The notes under the pieces are model-generated. The model searched no databases. It had not been told where the DNA came from and worked only from the letters and a program-made list of their open reading frames with translations. 64,000 nucleotides of DNA from Halobacteroidaceae bacterium (lineage in GTDB: Bacteria; Bacillota; Halanaerobiia; B1SED10-174): contig PUNE01000124.1 in the NCBI GenBank assembly GCA_003551665.1, positions 23,820-87,819 on the forward strand, read 5' to 3'. Below are positions 8,055 to 16,760 of the stretch, one piece after another (positions within the stretch are counted from its first letter, which is position 1; each line of letters opens with the position of its first letter). The position numbers were made by a program, and so were the translations under genes.

Positions 8055-9599
8055 GTGAAACTTGTTACCGGGGAAACAATGGCTGAAATAGATCGAAGGA
8101 CCATTGAAGAAGCAGGGATACCCGGGGCAATTCTCATGGAAAAGGCAGGATTGGGAGTTGCCGATTGTGCTGAAGCTATGCTTGGTCCAGGGAAGGATCA
8201 GGTTATGATCCTCTGCGGTTCGGGCAATAATGGGGGAGATGGGTTTGTTGCCGCCAGATTACTTGCTCACAGGGGTTATCTCGTGCATGTTTTCCTGGTA
8301 GGGGAGGTTCCAGAAGAAGAAGGAGAAGCGGCTGCAAACTATCGTATACTGGGAAATATTGGCCTGGAAGTCATAGCCTTAAAGGACGACGAGACCCTCT
8401 GGCAGGCGATAAGGGACCGTGAATATGACCTTATTATTGACGCCCTGCTGGGAACAGGGCTTAAAGGAGAAGTCAGGGGTATTGCAGGTGAGGCCATAAG
8501 CTTTATCAACAGCCAGGAAACGCCGGTTTTGAGTGTGGATATTCCCTCGGGATTGGACAGCACTACCGGAAGAATTCTGGGCCAGGCTGTTGAGGCCAAT
8601 GTTACAGTTACTTTTGGCCTGCCCAAAATCGGCCTCCAGGTTTATCCCGGCTGTGTTTACAGTGGGAAAGTTGAGATAATCGACATTGGTATACCCCATT
8701 ATATTGTTGAAGAAGCTCCTACCAACGCCGTAATGCTGGAAAAAAAATGGGCCTGCCAGCACTATCCCCGCCGCTCAATTGAGGCATACAAGGGAAGCTG
8801 CGGCCGGATTTTAATTGTCGGTGGCTCCAGGGGGATGACGGGAGCACCTTTACTGGCTGCCCAGGCTGCTTTTCGTTCAGGGGCAGGGGTGGTCACTCTG
8901 GGGGTTCCCGCCAGCCTGAATGATATAATTGAGATTAAAGCAACAGAAGTAATCAGCTGTCCCCTTTCCGAAAGCACTCCCGGGCTCCTGGGAAGTGCAG
9001 CCCTGGAGCAGGTAATGGAAAGGAGTAAAAGCAACGATTTTCTTGTTCTTGGCCCCGGCCTGGGTGGGGGAGAGGGAATTGAAGAGCTTGTTGCCGGAAT
9101 CCTAAAAGAATCCCACCTGCCAGTTATTCTCGATGCTGATGGGATCAATGCCTTACCCGGTCCAAGAATATTGAAAGACCGGCGGGCAAAAACCATCCTG
9201 ACTCCTCACTATGGAGAAATGGCCAGATTGCTTGGAGTTTCCAAGGAAGAGGTTCTTGAAGTACCATTTGAAGTGGCCAGGGCTTTTGCCCGGGAATGGG
9301 AGGTTATCCTGGTTCTTAAGGGTCCCCATACCCTTGTTGCCCTCCCCGATGGTAATGTTTTTGTTAACACTTCGGGCAATCCAGGTCTGGCAACAGCGGG
9401 GGCGGGGGATGTTTTAACCGGCGTAATTGCGGGGATTATGGGGCAAAACATCTCTCTGACTGAAGCAGTTGCCATGGGAGTTTATCTGCACGGTAGGGCC
9501 GGAGACCTTGCCGTTGCCGAAAAAGGAATTTACGGAATCAATGCCGGAGACCTGGTAGAATTTCTGGCCCCCGCCTGGAAGGAAATACAGGAGGATTGA
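8055..9599 (+). CDS. nnrD: Bifunctional NAD(P)H-hydrate epimerase / ADP-dependent NAD(P)H-hydrate dehydratase
   Basis: Repairs hydrated NAD(P)H. The N-terminal YjeF_N epimerase domain (about 1-215) contains GSGNNGGDGFVAARLL. The C-terminal ribokinase-like dehydratase (about 230-510) contains GLATAGAGDVLTG and GPGLGG. About 514 residues is normal for the fusion. GTG 8055 is preferred because GGAGG (8041-8045) lies 9 bases upstream; the alternative TTG 8046 abuts the SD. It is tightly linked to acpS and alr. Confidence 0.94.
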   Translation: MKLVTGETMAEIDRRTIEEAGIPGAILMEKAGLGVADCAEAMLGPGKDQVMILCGSGNNGGDGFVAARLLAHRGYLVHVFLVGEVPEEEGEAAANYRILGNIGLEVIALKDDETLWQAIRDREYDLIIDALLGTGLKGEVRGIAGEAISFINSQETPVLSVDIPSGLDSTTGRILGQAVEANVTVTFGLPKIGLQVYPGCVYSGKVEIIDIGIPHYIVEEAPTNAVMLEKKWACQHYPRRSIEAYKGSCGRILIVGGSRGMTGAPLLAAQAAFRSGAGVVTLGVPASLNDIIEIKATEVISCPLSESTPGLLGSAALEQVMERSKSNDFLVLGPGLGGGEGIEELVAGILKESHLPVILDADGINALPGPRILKDRRAKTILTPHYGEMARLLGVSKEEVLEVPFEVARAFAREWEVILVLKGPHTLVALPDGNVFVNTSGNPGLATAGAGDVLTGVIAGIMGQNISLTEAVAMGVYLHGRAGDLAVAEKGIYGINAGDLVEFLAPAWKEIQED

Positions 9600-9605
9600 T
9601 AAAAA

Positions 9606-10733
9606 ATGGACTTACTAAATAGACCAGTTTGGGTGGAAATATTTCTGGAAAGGTATGCCCATAATCTGCAGCAGGTGCGGGAAAGAATCGGAAATGGGCC
9701 TCTACTAATGGCAGTTGTTAAGGCCGATGCTTATGGACATGGAAGTTTGCCCCTTGCCTTTCAGGCCGTTGAAGCTGGGGCTGACCGCCTGGGAGTTGCG
9801 TTGATTGAGGAAGGGGTGGAGCTCCGGAGGGGAGGACTGGAAGTCCCCATCCATGCCATGAGCGGATTTGTCCCATCACAAATCGATGCTGCCCTGGAAA
9901 ATGAAATAATCCTTACCCTGGGCAATGAATCCATTGCTCGGGAGGTTGCTAAAAGAGCCCGTACCCTGGGAAAAACTGCAAAAGTTCATGTTAAAGTGGA
10001 TACTGGAATGGGGAGGCTTGGTCCTGTCCCCGAGAAGGCCCTGGAACTGGTCCAGAAGGTCAGCAGTATGGATGGGCTGGAGCTGGAAGGTTTAATGTCC
10101 CATATGTCCTCTGCAGATGAAACGGATAAGGAGTATTCTCGCCTGCAGTTTAAACTTTTTGAGGAGGTCAGCTCAACTCTAAAGGAAAGGGGCATTGATA
10201 TTCCCCTGCGACATATTGCCAACAGTGCTACTGTAATAGACCTCCCTGAGATGGCGCTGGATATGGTTCGGCCAGGAATTATGACCTACGGCCTCTGGCC
10301 TTCGGGTGATGTAGATAAAAAAGCCGTTAACCTGAAGCCAGTCCTGGAGTGGAAAGCAAGGCTGGTCCAGATAAAAGAAATGCCTCCGGGAAGTTATATC
10401 AGTTACGGTAGGACATATGCTACTTCGGGTAAGGAGCGCCTGGCCCTTCTGCCTCTCGGATATGCTGACGGTTTTAACCGGCTGCTTTCCAACCAGGGCG
10501 AGATTTTGGTCAGAGGGAAACGAGCCCCGGTTCGAGGCAGGGTCTGTATGGACCAGTTTGTGGTTGATGTTACCGACATCCCCGAGGCCAAACTTGGGGA
10601 TGAAGCGGTATTAATTGGCAGGCAGGGGAAACAGGAAATAACTGCAGACGAAATAGCCGGCAAACTGGACACCATTAATTACGAAGTGGTCTGCATGATC
10701 AATAAGCGGGTGCCCCGTTTTGTGAGGCCTTAA
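9606..10733 (+). CDS. alr: Alanine racemase
   Basis: PLP enzyme interconverting L- and D-alanine for peptidoglycan. 375 residues. The PLP lysine is Lys39 in VVKADAYGHG. The second catalytic base lies in the YGRTY region, near the LPLGYADGF segment, and VRGRVCMDQ is characteristic. ATG 9606 follows AGGAGG. It sits between nnrD and the EndoAI/EndoA pair, as in Bacillus. Confidence 0.96.
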   Translation: MDLLNRPVWVEIFLERYAHNLQQVRERIGNGPLLMAVVKADAYGHGSLPLAFQAVEAGADRLGVALIEEGVELRRGGLEVPIHAMSGFVPSQIDAALENEIILTLGNESIAREVAKRARTLGKTAKVHVKVDTGMGRLGPVPEKALELVQKVSSMDGLELEGLMSHMSSADETDKEYSRLQFKLFEEVSSTLKERGIDIPLRHIANSATVIDLPEMALDMVRPGIMTYGLWPSGDVDKKAVNLKPVLEWKARLVQIKEMPPGSYISYGRTYATSGKERLALLPLGYADGFNRLLSNQGEILVRGKRAPVRGRVCMDQFVVDVTDIPEAKLGDEAVLIGRQGKQEITADEIAGKLDTINYEVVCMINKRVPRFVRP

Positions 10734-11005
10734 TGGGCTGAAAGGCTGTTTGGGGCTGCTTTTGGGGTTTGGATAGGAAGAAGGCTAAAATTTGAGGAAA
10801 TACCTTAAAAAAGGAGGGAAATCCTGTCGGGATAAAAATTCCGACAATATTCCCCGATTTTTGGGCAGGAATATTTCCTTTGATGTATAAAAACATATAT
10901 ATCGAAAGCTATACTTTTTTCTCCTGAAGCAATAGTTGAACTCTAAAAGTGGTAAACTATTTCTTTTTGTTTAACCAAAACATACTGAATCGGGAGGAGA
11001 TTATT
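10734..11005. other. Intergenic region alr-ndoAI
   Basis: 272 bases without a gene. It holds a weak hairpin (GTCGGGA...TTCCGAC, 10826-10845) that could end alr transcription, then A+T-rich DNA likely to contain the toxin-antitoxin promoter. I could not fix a -35/-10 pair with good spacing. Confidence 0.4.
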
Positions 11006-11299
11006 ATGGATAATCTAAAGCGGGTGATGGTCAGTTTGCCGGAAAGCCTTTTGGATGAAGTTGACTGGCTTGTACAGCAGGAAAATGGAAACAGGAGTCA
11101 GTTTATCCGCGAAGCAATGAGGCTTTATTTGGCTGACCTTCGCCGGCGAGAACTGCGAGAAAAAATGAAACGGGGTTACAGTGAGATGGCTGACTTTAAT
11201 CTCCAGGTTACTCAAGACCACAACTGCAGGGATGAATTGAGGATTTTGGAGAAATACGAGCAAGGTCTGGTGGATAGTGATGGCAGTCGTGGTTCGTAG
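11006..11299 (+). CDS. ndoAI: EndoAI-type antitoxin (ribbon-helix-helix)
   Basis: A 97-residue protein. The N-terminal ribbon-helix-helix region, [19 protein letters not shown] with [12 protein letters not shown], binds DNA, and the C-terminal tail neutralises the toxin in this family. ATG 11006 is chosen because GGGAGGAG lies just upstream; a longer frame from 10949 lacks an SD. It overlaps the toxin gene by about 20 bases, giving coupled translation. Autoregulation is typical of the family and inferred here. Confidence 0.9.
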   Translation: MDNLKRVMVSLPESLLDEVDWLVQQENGNRSQFIREAMRLYLADLRRRELREKMKRGYSEMADFNLQVTQDHNCRDELRILEKYEQGLVDSDGSRGS

Positions 11300-11636
11300 A
11301 GGAGACGTCTTTTATGCGGACCTGAATCCGGTGATCGGGTCCGAGCAGGGAGGAGTCAGGCCGGTTCTCGTGGTTCAGAACGATATTGGTAATAAATACA
11401 GCCCAACGGTTATTATTGCCGCAATTACCTCCCGTATTAAGAAAGCCAAATTACCAACACATGTTGAAATAAAAACCCATGAAAGCAACCTGGAAGTGGA
11501 TTCTGTAATCCTCCTGGAACAGGTACGAACTATTGATAAAAAAAGATTACAGCGCCAGGTGGCTCACCTTGACCCTGAGATTATGAGCCGGGTCAATACT
11601 GCCCTGGAAATAAGCCTGGGCTTGATTGACTTATGA
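11280..11636 (+). CDS. ndoA: Endoribonuclease EndoA (MazF family toxin)
   Basis: Sequence-specific mRNA interferase. The MazF/PemK fold shows [20 protein letters not shown] at the N-terminus, then [31 protein letters not shown], and [14 protein letters not shown]. It is close to Bacillus EndoA, which cleaves UACAU. About 118 residues. The start is ATG 11280, with GTG 11277 possible; it overlaps ndoAI. Confidence 0.95.
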   Translation: MAVVVRRGDVFYADLNPVIGSEQGGVRPVLVVQNDIGNKYSPTVIIAAITSRIKKAKLPTHVEIKTHESNLEVDSVILLEQVRTIDKKRLQRQVAHLDPEIMSRVNTALEISLGLIDL

Positions 11637-11731
11637 ACCTTGAGTTAACCGCTTGAGGTTTATATTTTTGTTCACATGTTCCAGAATAGAAGCAACTTTT
11701 TTTAATTTCCATTGAAATGAGGAGGAGTATA

Positions 11732-12772
11732 ATGGTAACAGTTCCTTTAGTAAATGTGGTTCGAGGCCCACTAGTTGAATCCAGCCACCGGGGGGTAGTT
11801 GCCCTGGTTGACACGGAAGGAAATCTGCGGGCCAAAATGGGTTTGCCCGCGGGGAAAACATATATCAGGTCTTCAGCAAAACCCGCACAGGTTCTTCCCC
11901 TGTTGGTGCTCGGAGCGGCAGAAAAATATGATCTTACCGACCGAGAACTGGCTTTGATGTGTGCTTCCCATAATGGTGAGGATATCCACGTTGAAACGGC
12001 ACGTGGAATTTTAAAGAAAGCGGGATTAAGCGAGGAAGATCTGGAATGCGGGACTCATCTACCGTATGACAGAGAATCAGCGAGGGCTTTAATGGCCCGG
12101 GGAGAAGAAGTATCACCTATTTATAGCAATTGCTCGGGTAAACATGCTGGAATGCTGCTTTTGTGCCAGCACATGGGCTGGCCAACAGAGGGATATGTAC
12201 GGGCCGAACACCCACTACAGCAGCTAATGCACGAAACAATAGCGGAGCTTACTGAACTTTCTACCCGAGAAGTTGATATAGGTATTGATGGTTGCGGGGT
12301 TGTTGTTTTTGGTTTTCCGGTGGAAAAAATGGCCTTTCTTTTTGCCCGACTTGCCCATCCTCAGAGCCTCCCTGCCTCCTATCAGGAGGCTGCTGAAAGA
12401 GTTTCCCAGGCCATGGTAAATGAGCCATACATGGTTGCGGGAAGAAATCGGCTCTGTACCGACCTGATGGAGGCTACCAGAGGCAAGTTAATATCCAAAG
12501 GCGGTGCGGAGGGTGTTTACTGCATTGGTTTAAAAGAACGGGACCAGGGTCTGGCCATAAAAATTGAAGATGGTAATAGCCGGGGCCTGGGAACAATTGT
12601 ATTTCATATTCTGGATGCACTGGAAATTTTGGATGATGATGAGAAACAACAACTCGAGAAATACCGGTTACCCGTGATCAAAAACCGCCGGGGAGATGCA
12701 GTTGGAAAAATTAAAACTTGTTTTGAATTTAAAAAGGTGGCAAAGGAGATGCGCCAATGGACGGGGAACTGA
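11732..12772 (+). CDS. L-asparaginase II-type protein (AnsA family, PF06089-like)
   Basis: About 346 residues. It shows RSSAKPAQVLPLL, CASHNGEDIHVE, ECGTHLP, SNCSGKHAGML and IDGCGVVVF, the conserved blocks of the thermolabile, serine-amidase-like asparaginase family. It likely hydrolyses L-asparagine to aspartate and ammonia. ATG 11732 is 6 bases after GAGGAGGAG; the ATG at 11717 lies upstream of the SD. It overlaps the next amidohydrolase by 16 bases, so the two are co-translated. Confidence 0.85.
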   Translation: MVTVPLVNVVRGPLVESSHRGVVALVDTEGNLRAKMGLPAGKTYIRSSAKPAQVLPLLVLGAAEKYDLTDRELALMCASHNGEDIHVETARGILKKAGLSEEDLECGTHLPYDRESARALMARGEEVSPIYSNCSGKHAGMLLLCQHMGWPTEGYVRAEHPLQQLMHETIAELTELSTREVDIGIDGCGVVVFGFPVEKMAFLFARLAHPQSLPASYQEAAERVSQAMVNEPYMVAGRNRLCTDLMEATRGKLISKGGAEGVYCIGLKERDQGLAIKIEDGNSRGLGTIVFHILDALEILDDDEKQQLEKYRLPVIKNRRGDAVGKIKTCFEFKKVAKEMRQWTGN

Positions 12773-14037
12773 TAAAAAAAATAAACGATCTTGCCCACAA
12801 CCATGCTGATGAAATAATTGAACTGAGAAGATATTTGCACCGGAACCCCGAATTGGGTTTTGCCGAGAAAAAAACCGCAGAACTTGTTGCTGCAGAGCTG
12901 GGGGAACTGGGGCTGGAGGTTAAGACTGGTGTAGCCCAAACCGGTGTGGTTGGCCTGCTGAGAGGGGAGCTGGAAGGCCCCACTATTTTGCTGCGGGCAG
13001 ATATGGATGCTCTCCCCATTCAGGATAAAAAGGAGGTTGATTACGCTTCCAGGGTTGAAGGGGTAATGCATGCCTGTGGACATGATGCCCATACTGCTAT
13101 CCTGCTAGGTGCAGCCCGAATCTTGAGCGGGGTGCGCAAAAACCTTCGGGGTAATGTCAAATTTGTTTTTCAACCTGCTGAGGAAGGACCGGGAGGAGCA
13201 GCACCGATGATTGAAGAGGGGGTTATGGAAAATCCCCTGGTTAATGCTGCTTTTGCCCTTCATGTTGATTCCTCCTATCCCCCGGGTGAAATTGGCCTGG
13301 GGACAGGCCCCATTAATGCCAATGCCGATGAAATAAATGTGACCATCAAGGGAAAGGGGGGGCATGGAGCACGCCCCCATACCGGGGTAGATGCCCTGAC
13401 TATATGTGGACAGGCCATCGTTGCTATGCAGCAGATTGTAAGTCGGATGACTGATCCCTGTGAAGATGTTGTCCTGACCTTCGGTAAGATTGAGGGAGGA
13501 TATCGGCGCAATGTTATCCCAGAGAAGGTAAGGATGGAGGGGACACTCCGAACCCGCTCCGATGAAATTCGGGAAGAAATGTACCGACTGCTTGACCAGG
13601 TCTTGAAGGGAGTGACTTCTGCTTTTGGTGGTTCGTACTGTCTGAATATTACCCCGAGCTATCCCGCACTTTTTAACGACGGGGAGATGGCTGATTTACT
13701 GGAAGATGCAGTAATAGAATTGGGGGAAGGTTTCCGGGTCAATAGGGACCTGGTCCCTTCCATGGGTGGGGAAGATTTTGCTTATTTTTCCCGAATGGTA
13801 CCTTCTGTTTTGTTCAGGTTGGGTACTGGTTCTGACGAGCGAACAACCTGTTCCGCCCACGGTTCTTTATTTGATATTGACGAGAAAGCTATTCCCGTGG
13901 GAATGAAAATTCTGGCAGCAGCAGCCTGCAATTATCTGGAGGGGGAGTTGGATGGAAAAAATAGAAATAAAGGTGAAGAGCCCGGAGCAGACTTCTCTTC
14001 TGGCCAGGGAGATTGCGAGAAACCTCAGGGGAAATGA
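12757..14037 (+). CDS. M20-family amidohydrolase (N-acyl-amino-acid / hippurate hydrolase type) with an extended tail
   Basis: Zinc aminoacylase-like enzyme of 426 residues. Metal-site motifs are RADMDALP and MHACGHDAH, with FQPAEEGPGGA carrying the catalytic Glu. The lid domain spans about 185-300, and MGGEDFAYF is the last metal motif. The family normally ends near NYLEGE; here another 28 or so hydrophilic residues follow, encoded entirely inside the tsaE gene in another frame (86-base overlap). The substrate is unknown; the asparaginase neighbour hints at amino-acid scavenging. Confidence 0.86.
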   Translation: MDGELIKKINDLAHNHADEIIELRRYLHRNPELGFAEKKTAELVAAELGELGLEVKTGVAQTGVVGLLRGELEGPTILLRADMDALPIQDKKEVDYASRVEGVMHACGHDAHTAILLGAARILSGVRKNLRGNVKFVFQPAEEGPGGAAPMIEEGVMENPLVNAAFALHVDSSYPPGEIGLGTGPINANADEINVTIKGKGGHGARPHTGVDALTICGQAIVAMQQIVSRMTDPCEDVVLTFGKIEGGYRRNVIPEKVRMEGTLRTRSDEIREEMYRLLDQVLKGVTSAFGGSYCLNITPSYPALFNDGEMADLLEDAVIELGEGFRVNRDLVPSMGGEDFAYFSRMVPSVLFRLGTGSDERTTCSAHGSLFDIDEKAIPVGMKILAAAACNYLEGELDGKNRNKGEEPGADFSSGQGDCEKPQGK

Positions 14038-14410
14038 GATTATTTTCCTTCAGGGGCAGCTGGGGGCCGGGAAAACCTTTCTGGTTCGTTCTGTGTTAAA
14101 AGCCCTGGGGTATAATGATGATGTGGTTAGCCCAACATTTGTTTTGCAGTGCGAATATCAGGCCCGGTTTTCGGTTTTGCATCTGGATCTTTATCGACTG
14201 GAGTATGGCGAAGAAATTGAGGATCTGGGCCTGGAAGATTACCTGGAAGATTATATCTGGCTTGTGGAATGGGCAGATCGTTTTCCTGCCTACCTTCCGG
14301 AGCCTGACCTGATAATTTCCCTTTTTATTGAAGGAGAGCAGGAAAGAAAGATTGAATTAAAGGGCCAATCCTGGATAAGGAGTCTGAAAAATCATGATCC
14401 TGGGAATTGA
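13952..14410 (+). CDS. tsaE: tRNA t6A biosynthesis ATPase TsaE
   Basis: A 152-residue P-loop ATPase that works with TsaB and TsaD in threonylcarbamoyl transfer to A37 of tRNA. Walker A is GQLGAGKTFLVR (about 36-47). SPTFVLQ and HLDLYRLE follow, with VEWADR near 110. The ATG follows GGGGGAG inside the preceding gene. Overlaps on both sides (86 and 17 bases) indicate translational coupling in a tsaE-tsaB-rimI-tsaD block. Confidence 0.95.
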   Translation: MEKIEIKVKSPEQTSLLAREIARNLRGNEIIFLQGQLGAGKTFLVRSVLKALGYNDDVVSPTFVLQCEYQARFSVLHLDLYRLEYGEEIEDLGLEDYLEDYIWLVEWADRFPAYLPEPDLIISLFIEGEQERKIELKGQSWIRSLKNHDPGN

Positions 14411-15065
14411 TACCGCAACATCCACCGGAGTTATAGGTTTGTATCAAAAGGAAAAGGGAATCAGGGGAGAGCTTTCTTTCCAGATTGAACGGGGGCACGG
14501 CAGGGTCCTGAACCCACTTCTGGACCAGCTTTTTTCCCACCTGGACTTAAAACCAGGAGATTTAACGGGCATTGTTGTGGGGAGGGGACCGGGGTCCTTT
14601 ACCGGAACAAGGGTGGGGATAACCCTGGCCCGTGCACTTGCCCTTGCCCTGGATATACCCTTGTGGGGCATTTCTACACTGGAAGCCCTTGCTCTTAACT
14701 GTCCCCAGGGAGATCCGATTCTCAGCCTCATTGATGCCCGAAATGAACGGGTGTACTGGGGGCTTTATTCCTGGAAGGGGAAACGGCCAGTACCCCTGAT
14801 CAGGGATGGGGTGGATAAAATAGGTTGCCTGGGAGACAAAATCCAGGCTTATTGCGCCAACCTGGTGGTGGTCGGAGAATATCCCGAGCATTATCTGGAA
14901 CTTTTGGCCAGTGGGTATTCGGGAACAATTTCTCGAGCCCAGGTTTTTAATAACCAGCTCCGTGGTGGTTCAATAGCTTATGCCGGGTATTTATACAGCC
15001 AGGAAAAACCAGAAGGGGAAAGCCCCGATAGGATTGTGCCTTTTTACCTGAAAAAAGCAACCTGA
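14394..15065 (+). CDS. tsaB: tRNA t6A biosynthesis scaffold TsaB
   Basis: A 223-residue ASKHA-fold paralogue of TsaD, needed for the t6A complex. The N-terminal ILGIDTATSTGVIGLY and the GRGPGSFTGTRVGITLARALA segment are diagnostic. It lacks the metal-binding His of TsaD, as expected. It starts within the end of tsaE. Confidence 0.94.
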   Translation: MILGIDTATSTGVIGLYQKEKGIRGELSFQIERGHGRVLNPLLDQLFSHLDLKPGDLTGIVVGRGPGSFTGTRVGITLARALALALDIPLWGISTLEALALNCPQGDPILSLIDARNERVYWGLYSWKGKRPVPLIRDGVDKIGCLGDKIQAYCANLVVVGEYPEHYLELLASGYSGTISRAQVFNNQLRGGSIAYAGYLYSQEKPEGESPDRIVPFYLKKAT

Positions 15066-15070
15066 TTGAG

Positions 15071-15559
15071 GTGATTACCCTGGAAATAAGATTGATGCAA
15101 CCTGGAGATTTGCCCAGGATCATGGAAATAGAAAAAAAATCTTTTCGGTCTCCCTGGTCAGAAAGGCTTTTCCGGCAGGAGTTGACACGTAACCGCAGGG
15201 CCAGGTACCTGGTTCTACAGGAGGGAGATTTGATTATCGGATATGTTGGTATGTGGTTTACTCCCGGAGAAATCCACATTACCAATCTGGCAGTTGATCC
15301 TGAATACCGCCGCAGGGGACTTGCTTCCCGGCTGATAAAAGAGGTTTACAGGGCAGCCATGGAAAAAAAACTGTTCAGGATAACCCTGGAAGTCCGGGCT
15401 TCCAACAGGGAAGCGCGTTTACTTTATAGAAAAGAAGGATTCCGGGAAACGGGGACCCGCCCCGGGTATTATAGCGATAACCGGGAGGATGCCGTCATAA
15501 TGACCAGGGTTCTGGAAGGAGGGGAAGAAAATGGCCGGGGATTTAATTTTAGGAATTGA
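15071..15559 (+). CDS. rimI: Ribosomal-protein-alanine N-acetyltransferase RimI
   Basis: GNAT acetyltransferase of 162 residues. The acetyl-CoA loop is VDPEYRRRGLASRLI (about 76-90), followed by LEVRASNREARLLYRKEGF and GYY. RimI next to tsaB/tsaD is a very common arrangement. The start is GTG 15071, five bases after tsaB, with only a weak SD. The last 29 bases overlap tsaD. Confidence 0.9.
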   Translation: MITLEIRLMQPGDLPRIMEIEKKSFRSPWSERLFRQELTRNRRARYLVLQEGDLIIGYVGMWFTPGEIHITNLAVDPEYRRRGLASRLIKEVYRAAMEKKLFRITLEVRASNREARLLYRKEGFRETGTRPGYYSDNREDAVIMTRVLEGGEENGRGFNFRN

Positions 15560-16541
15560 AACCTCCTGTGATGAAACTTCGGCTGCTGTGGTTTCTGGTG
15601 GCCGATTTGTTAAAAGCAATATTATTGCTTCCCAGATAAACCTGCACAGAGAATTCGGGGGAGTTGTCCCGGAACTGGCCTCGCGGAAGCACCTGGAGCT
15701 TCTGGACAGGGTAATAAAGAAAGCCCTGGATGAGGCAGGAGTGGGGTTTTCCGACCTGGATGGGATCGCTGTAACCTACGGGCCGGGGCTGGTAGGGAGC
15801 CTGCTTATTGGTATTGTAGCTGCCAAAACTCTTTCCTGGTCGCTTGGGCTTCCCCTGATCGGGGTTAATCACATTTTGGGCCACATTTATTCTAACCTTC
15901 TGGAACATCCGGAACTGGAGCCCCCCCTGCTCTGTCTTACGGTATCGGGAGGTCATACCGATCTTTTGTATACTGAGGAATGGGGCGAATACCGGATCCT
16001 GGGAAGAACTCGAGACGATGCTGCGGGGGAATCCTATGATAAGGTAGCCAGGTTTTTGGGACTGGGTTACCCGGGTGGGCCTGCTGTAGAGAGGATTGCT
16101 GAATCAGGTGATCCAGACCGGTTTTCTCTGCCCAGCCCCAATCTGGGAGAGGACCGATTTGGTTTTTCTTTTAGTGGATTGAAAACTGCGGTAATTAACC
16201 TTGCTCATAACCTGGAACAGAAGGAGGGGCAAATTCCTGTAGCTGACATCGCTGCTTCCTTCCAAAAAACAGTTGTGGATATACTCCTGGAAAGAGTAGA
16301 AAGGGCCTTGAAGGATTATCCTGTAGATAAAGTCCTGCTGGCAGGAGGTGTTGCCGCCAATAAATACCTGCGCCGCCGCCTGCAGGAAAGCCTGGAGAAA
16401 AAAGGGGTAGACCTGTACTACCCTTCCCTGGAGTACTGTACCGATAACGCGGCAATGGTTGCCGGGGCAGGGTATTTCCTTCTCCAGCAGGGTAAGGTCA
16501 GTTCCCTGGATCTGGACGCTTATCCCCAACTTAAAATATAG
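15531..16541 (+). CDS. tsaD: tRNA N6-adenosine threonylcarbamoyltransferase
   Basis: Catalytic subunit for t6A37. 336 residues. It starts LILGIETSCDETSAAVV, has the metal-binding HILGH (about 109-113), GGHTDL, GESYDKVAR, GGVAANKYLR and CTDNAAM. The SD AAGGAGGGG lies inside the end of rimI. It is the last gene before a terminator and the DnaA-box cluster. Confidence 0.97.
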   Translation: MAGDLILGIETSCDETSAAVVSGGRFVKSNIIASQINLHREFGGVVPELASRKHLELLDRVIKKALDEAGVGFSDLDGIAVTYGPGLVGSLLIGIVAAKTLSWSLGLPLIGVNHILGHIYSNLLEHPELEPPLLCLTVSGGHTDLLYTEEWGEYRILGRTRDDAAGESYDKVARFLGLGYPGGPAVERIAESGDPDRFSLPSPNLGEDRFGFSFSGLKTAVINLAHNLEQKEGQIPVADIAASFQKTVVDILLERVERALKDYPVDKVLLAGGVAANKYLRRRLQESLEKKGVDLYYPSLEYCTDNAAMVAGAGYFLLQQGKVSSLDLDAYPQLKI

Positions 16542-16568
16542 CCTGTGAATTTTTTCATACTGGCTTAT

Positions 16569-16745
16569 TGTGGAAAATGTGGAAAAATCCCTTCCTCCTT
16601 ATGTCCGGAAGGGTTTTTCTGTGGACTTAAAAAGGAATAAAATGGCACCATAAAAGGAAAAATAAGGAAAACCTGTGGATAAGGTCGATGTTTTTCGGGT
16701 TTTAGGGGATCTTTTTGTGGATAAGTCTGTGGATACTGTGGATAT
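16569..16745 (+). promoter_or_regulatory. DnaA-box cluster between tsaD and the DUF512 gene
   Basis: Perfect boxes TGTGGATAA (complement of TTATCCACA) at 16674-16682 and 16716-16724. One-mismatch boxes are TGTGGATAC at 16728-16736 and TGTGGATAT at 16737-16745. Two adjacent TGTGGAAAA, each one mismatch off, lie at 16569-16577 and 16578-16586. All have the same orientation. The last four end 15 bases before the next start codon, overlapping its expected promoter/SD region. A cluster this dense is very unlikely by chance. It may titrate DnaA, or let DnaA control the downstream gene. Confidence 0.85.
16589..16618 (+). terminator. Rho-independent terminator after tsaD
   Basis: CCCTTCC (16589-16595), an 11-base loop, GGAAGGG (16607-16613) and five T, preceded by an A-run. 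It lies inside the DnaA-box region, directly after the first pair of boxes. Confidence 0.88.
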
Positions 16746-16760
16746 GGGAGGTTTCCAAAA

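Noticed and set aside
10936..10960. TTGAAC plus TAAACT as promoter of ndoAI
   Set aside because: Spacing between the hexamers is only 11 bases; no alternative with 16-18 bases fits.
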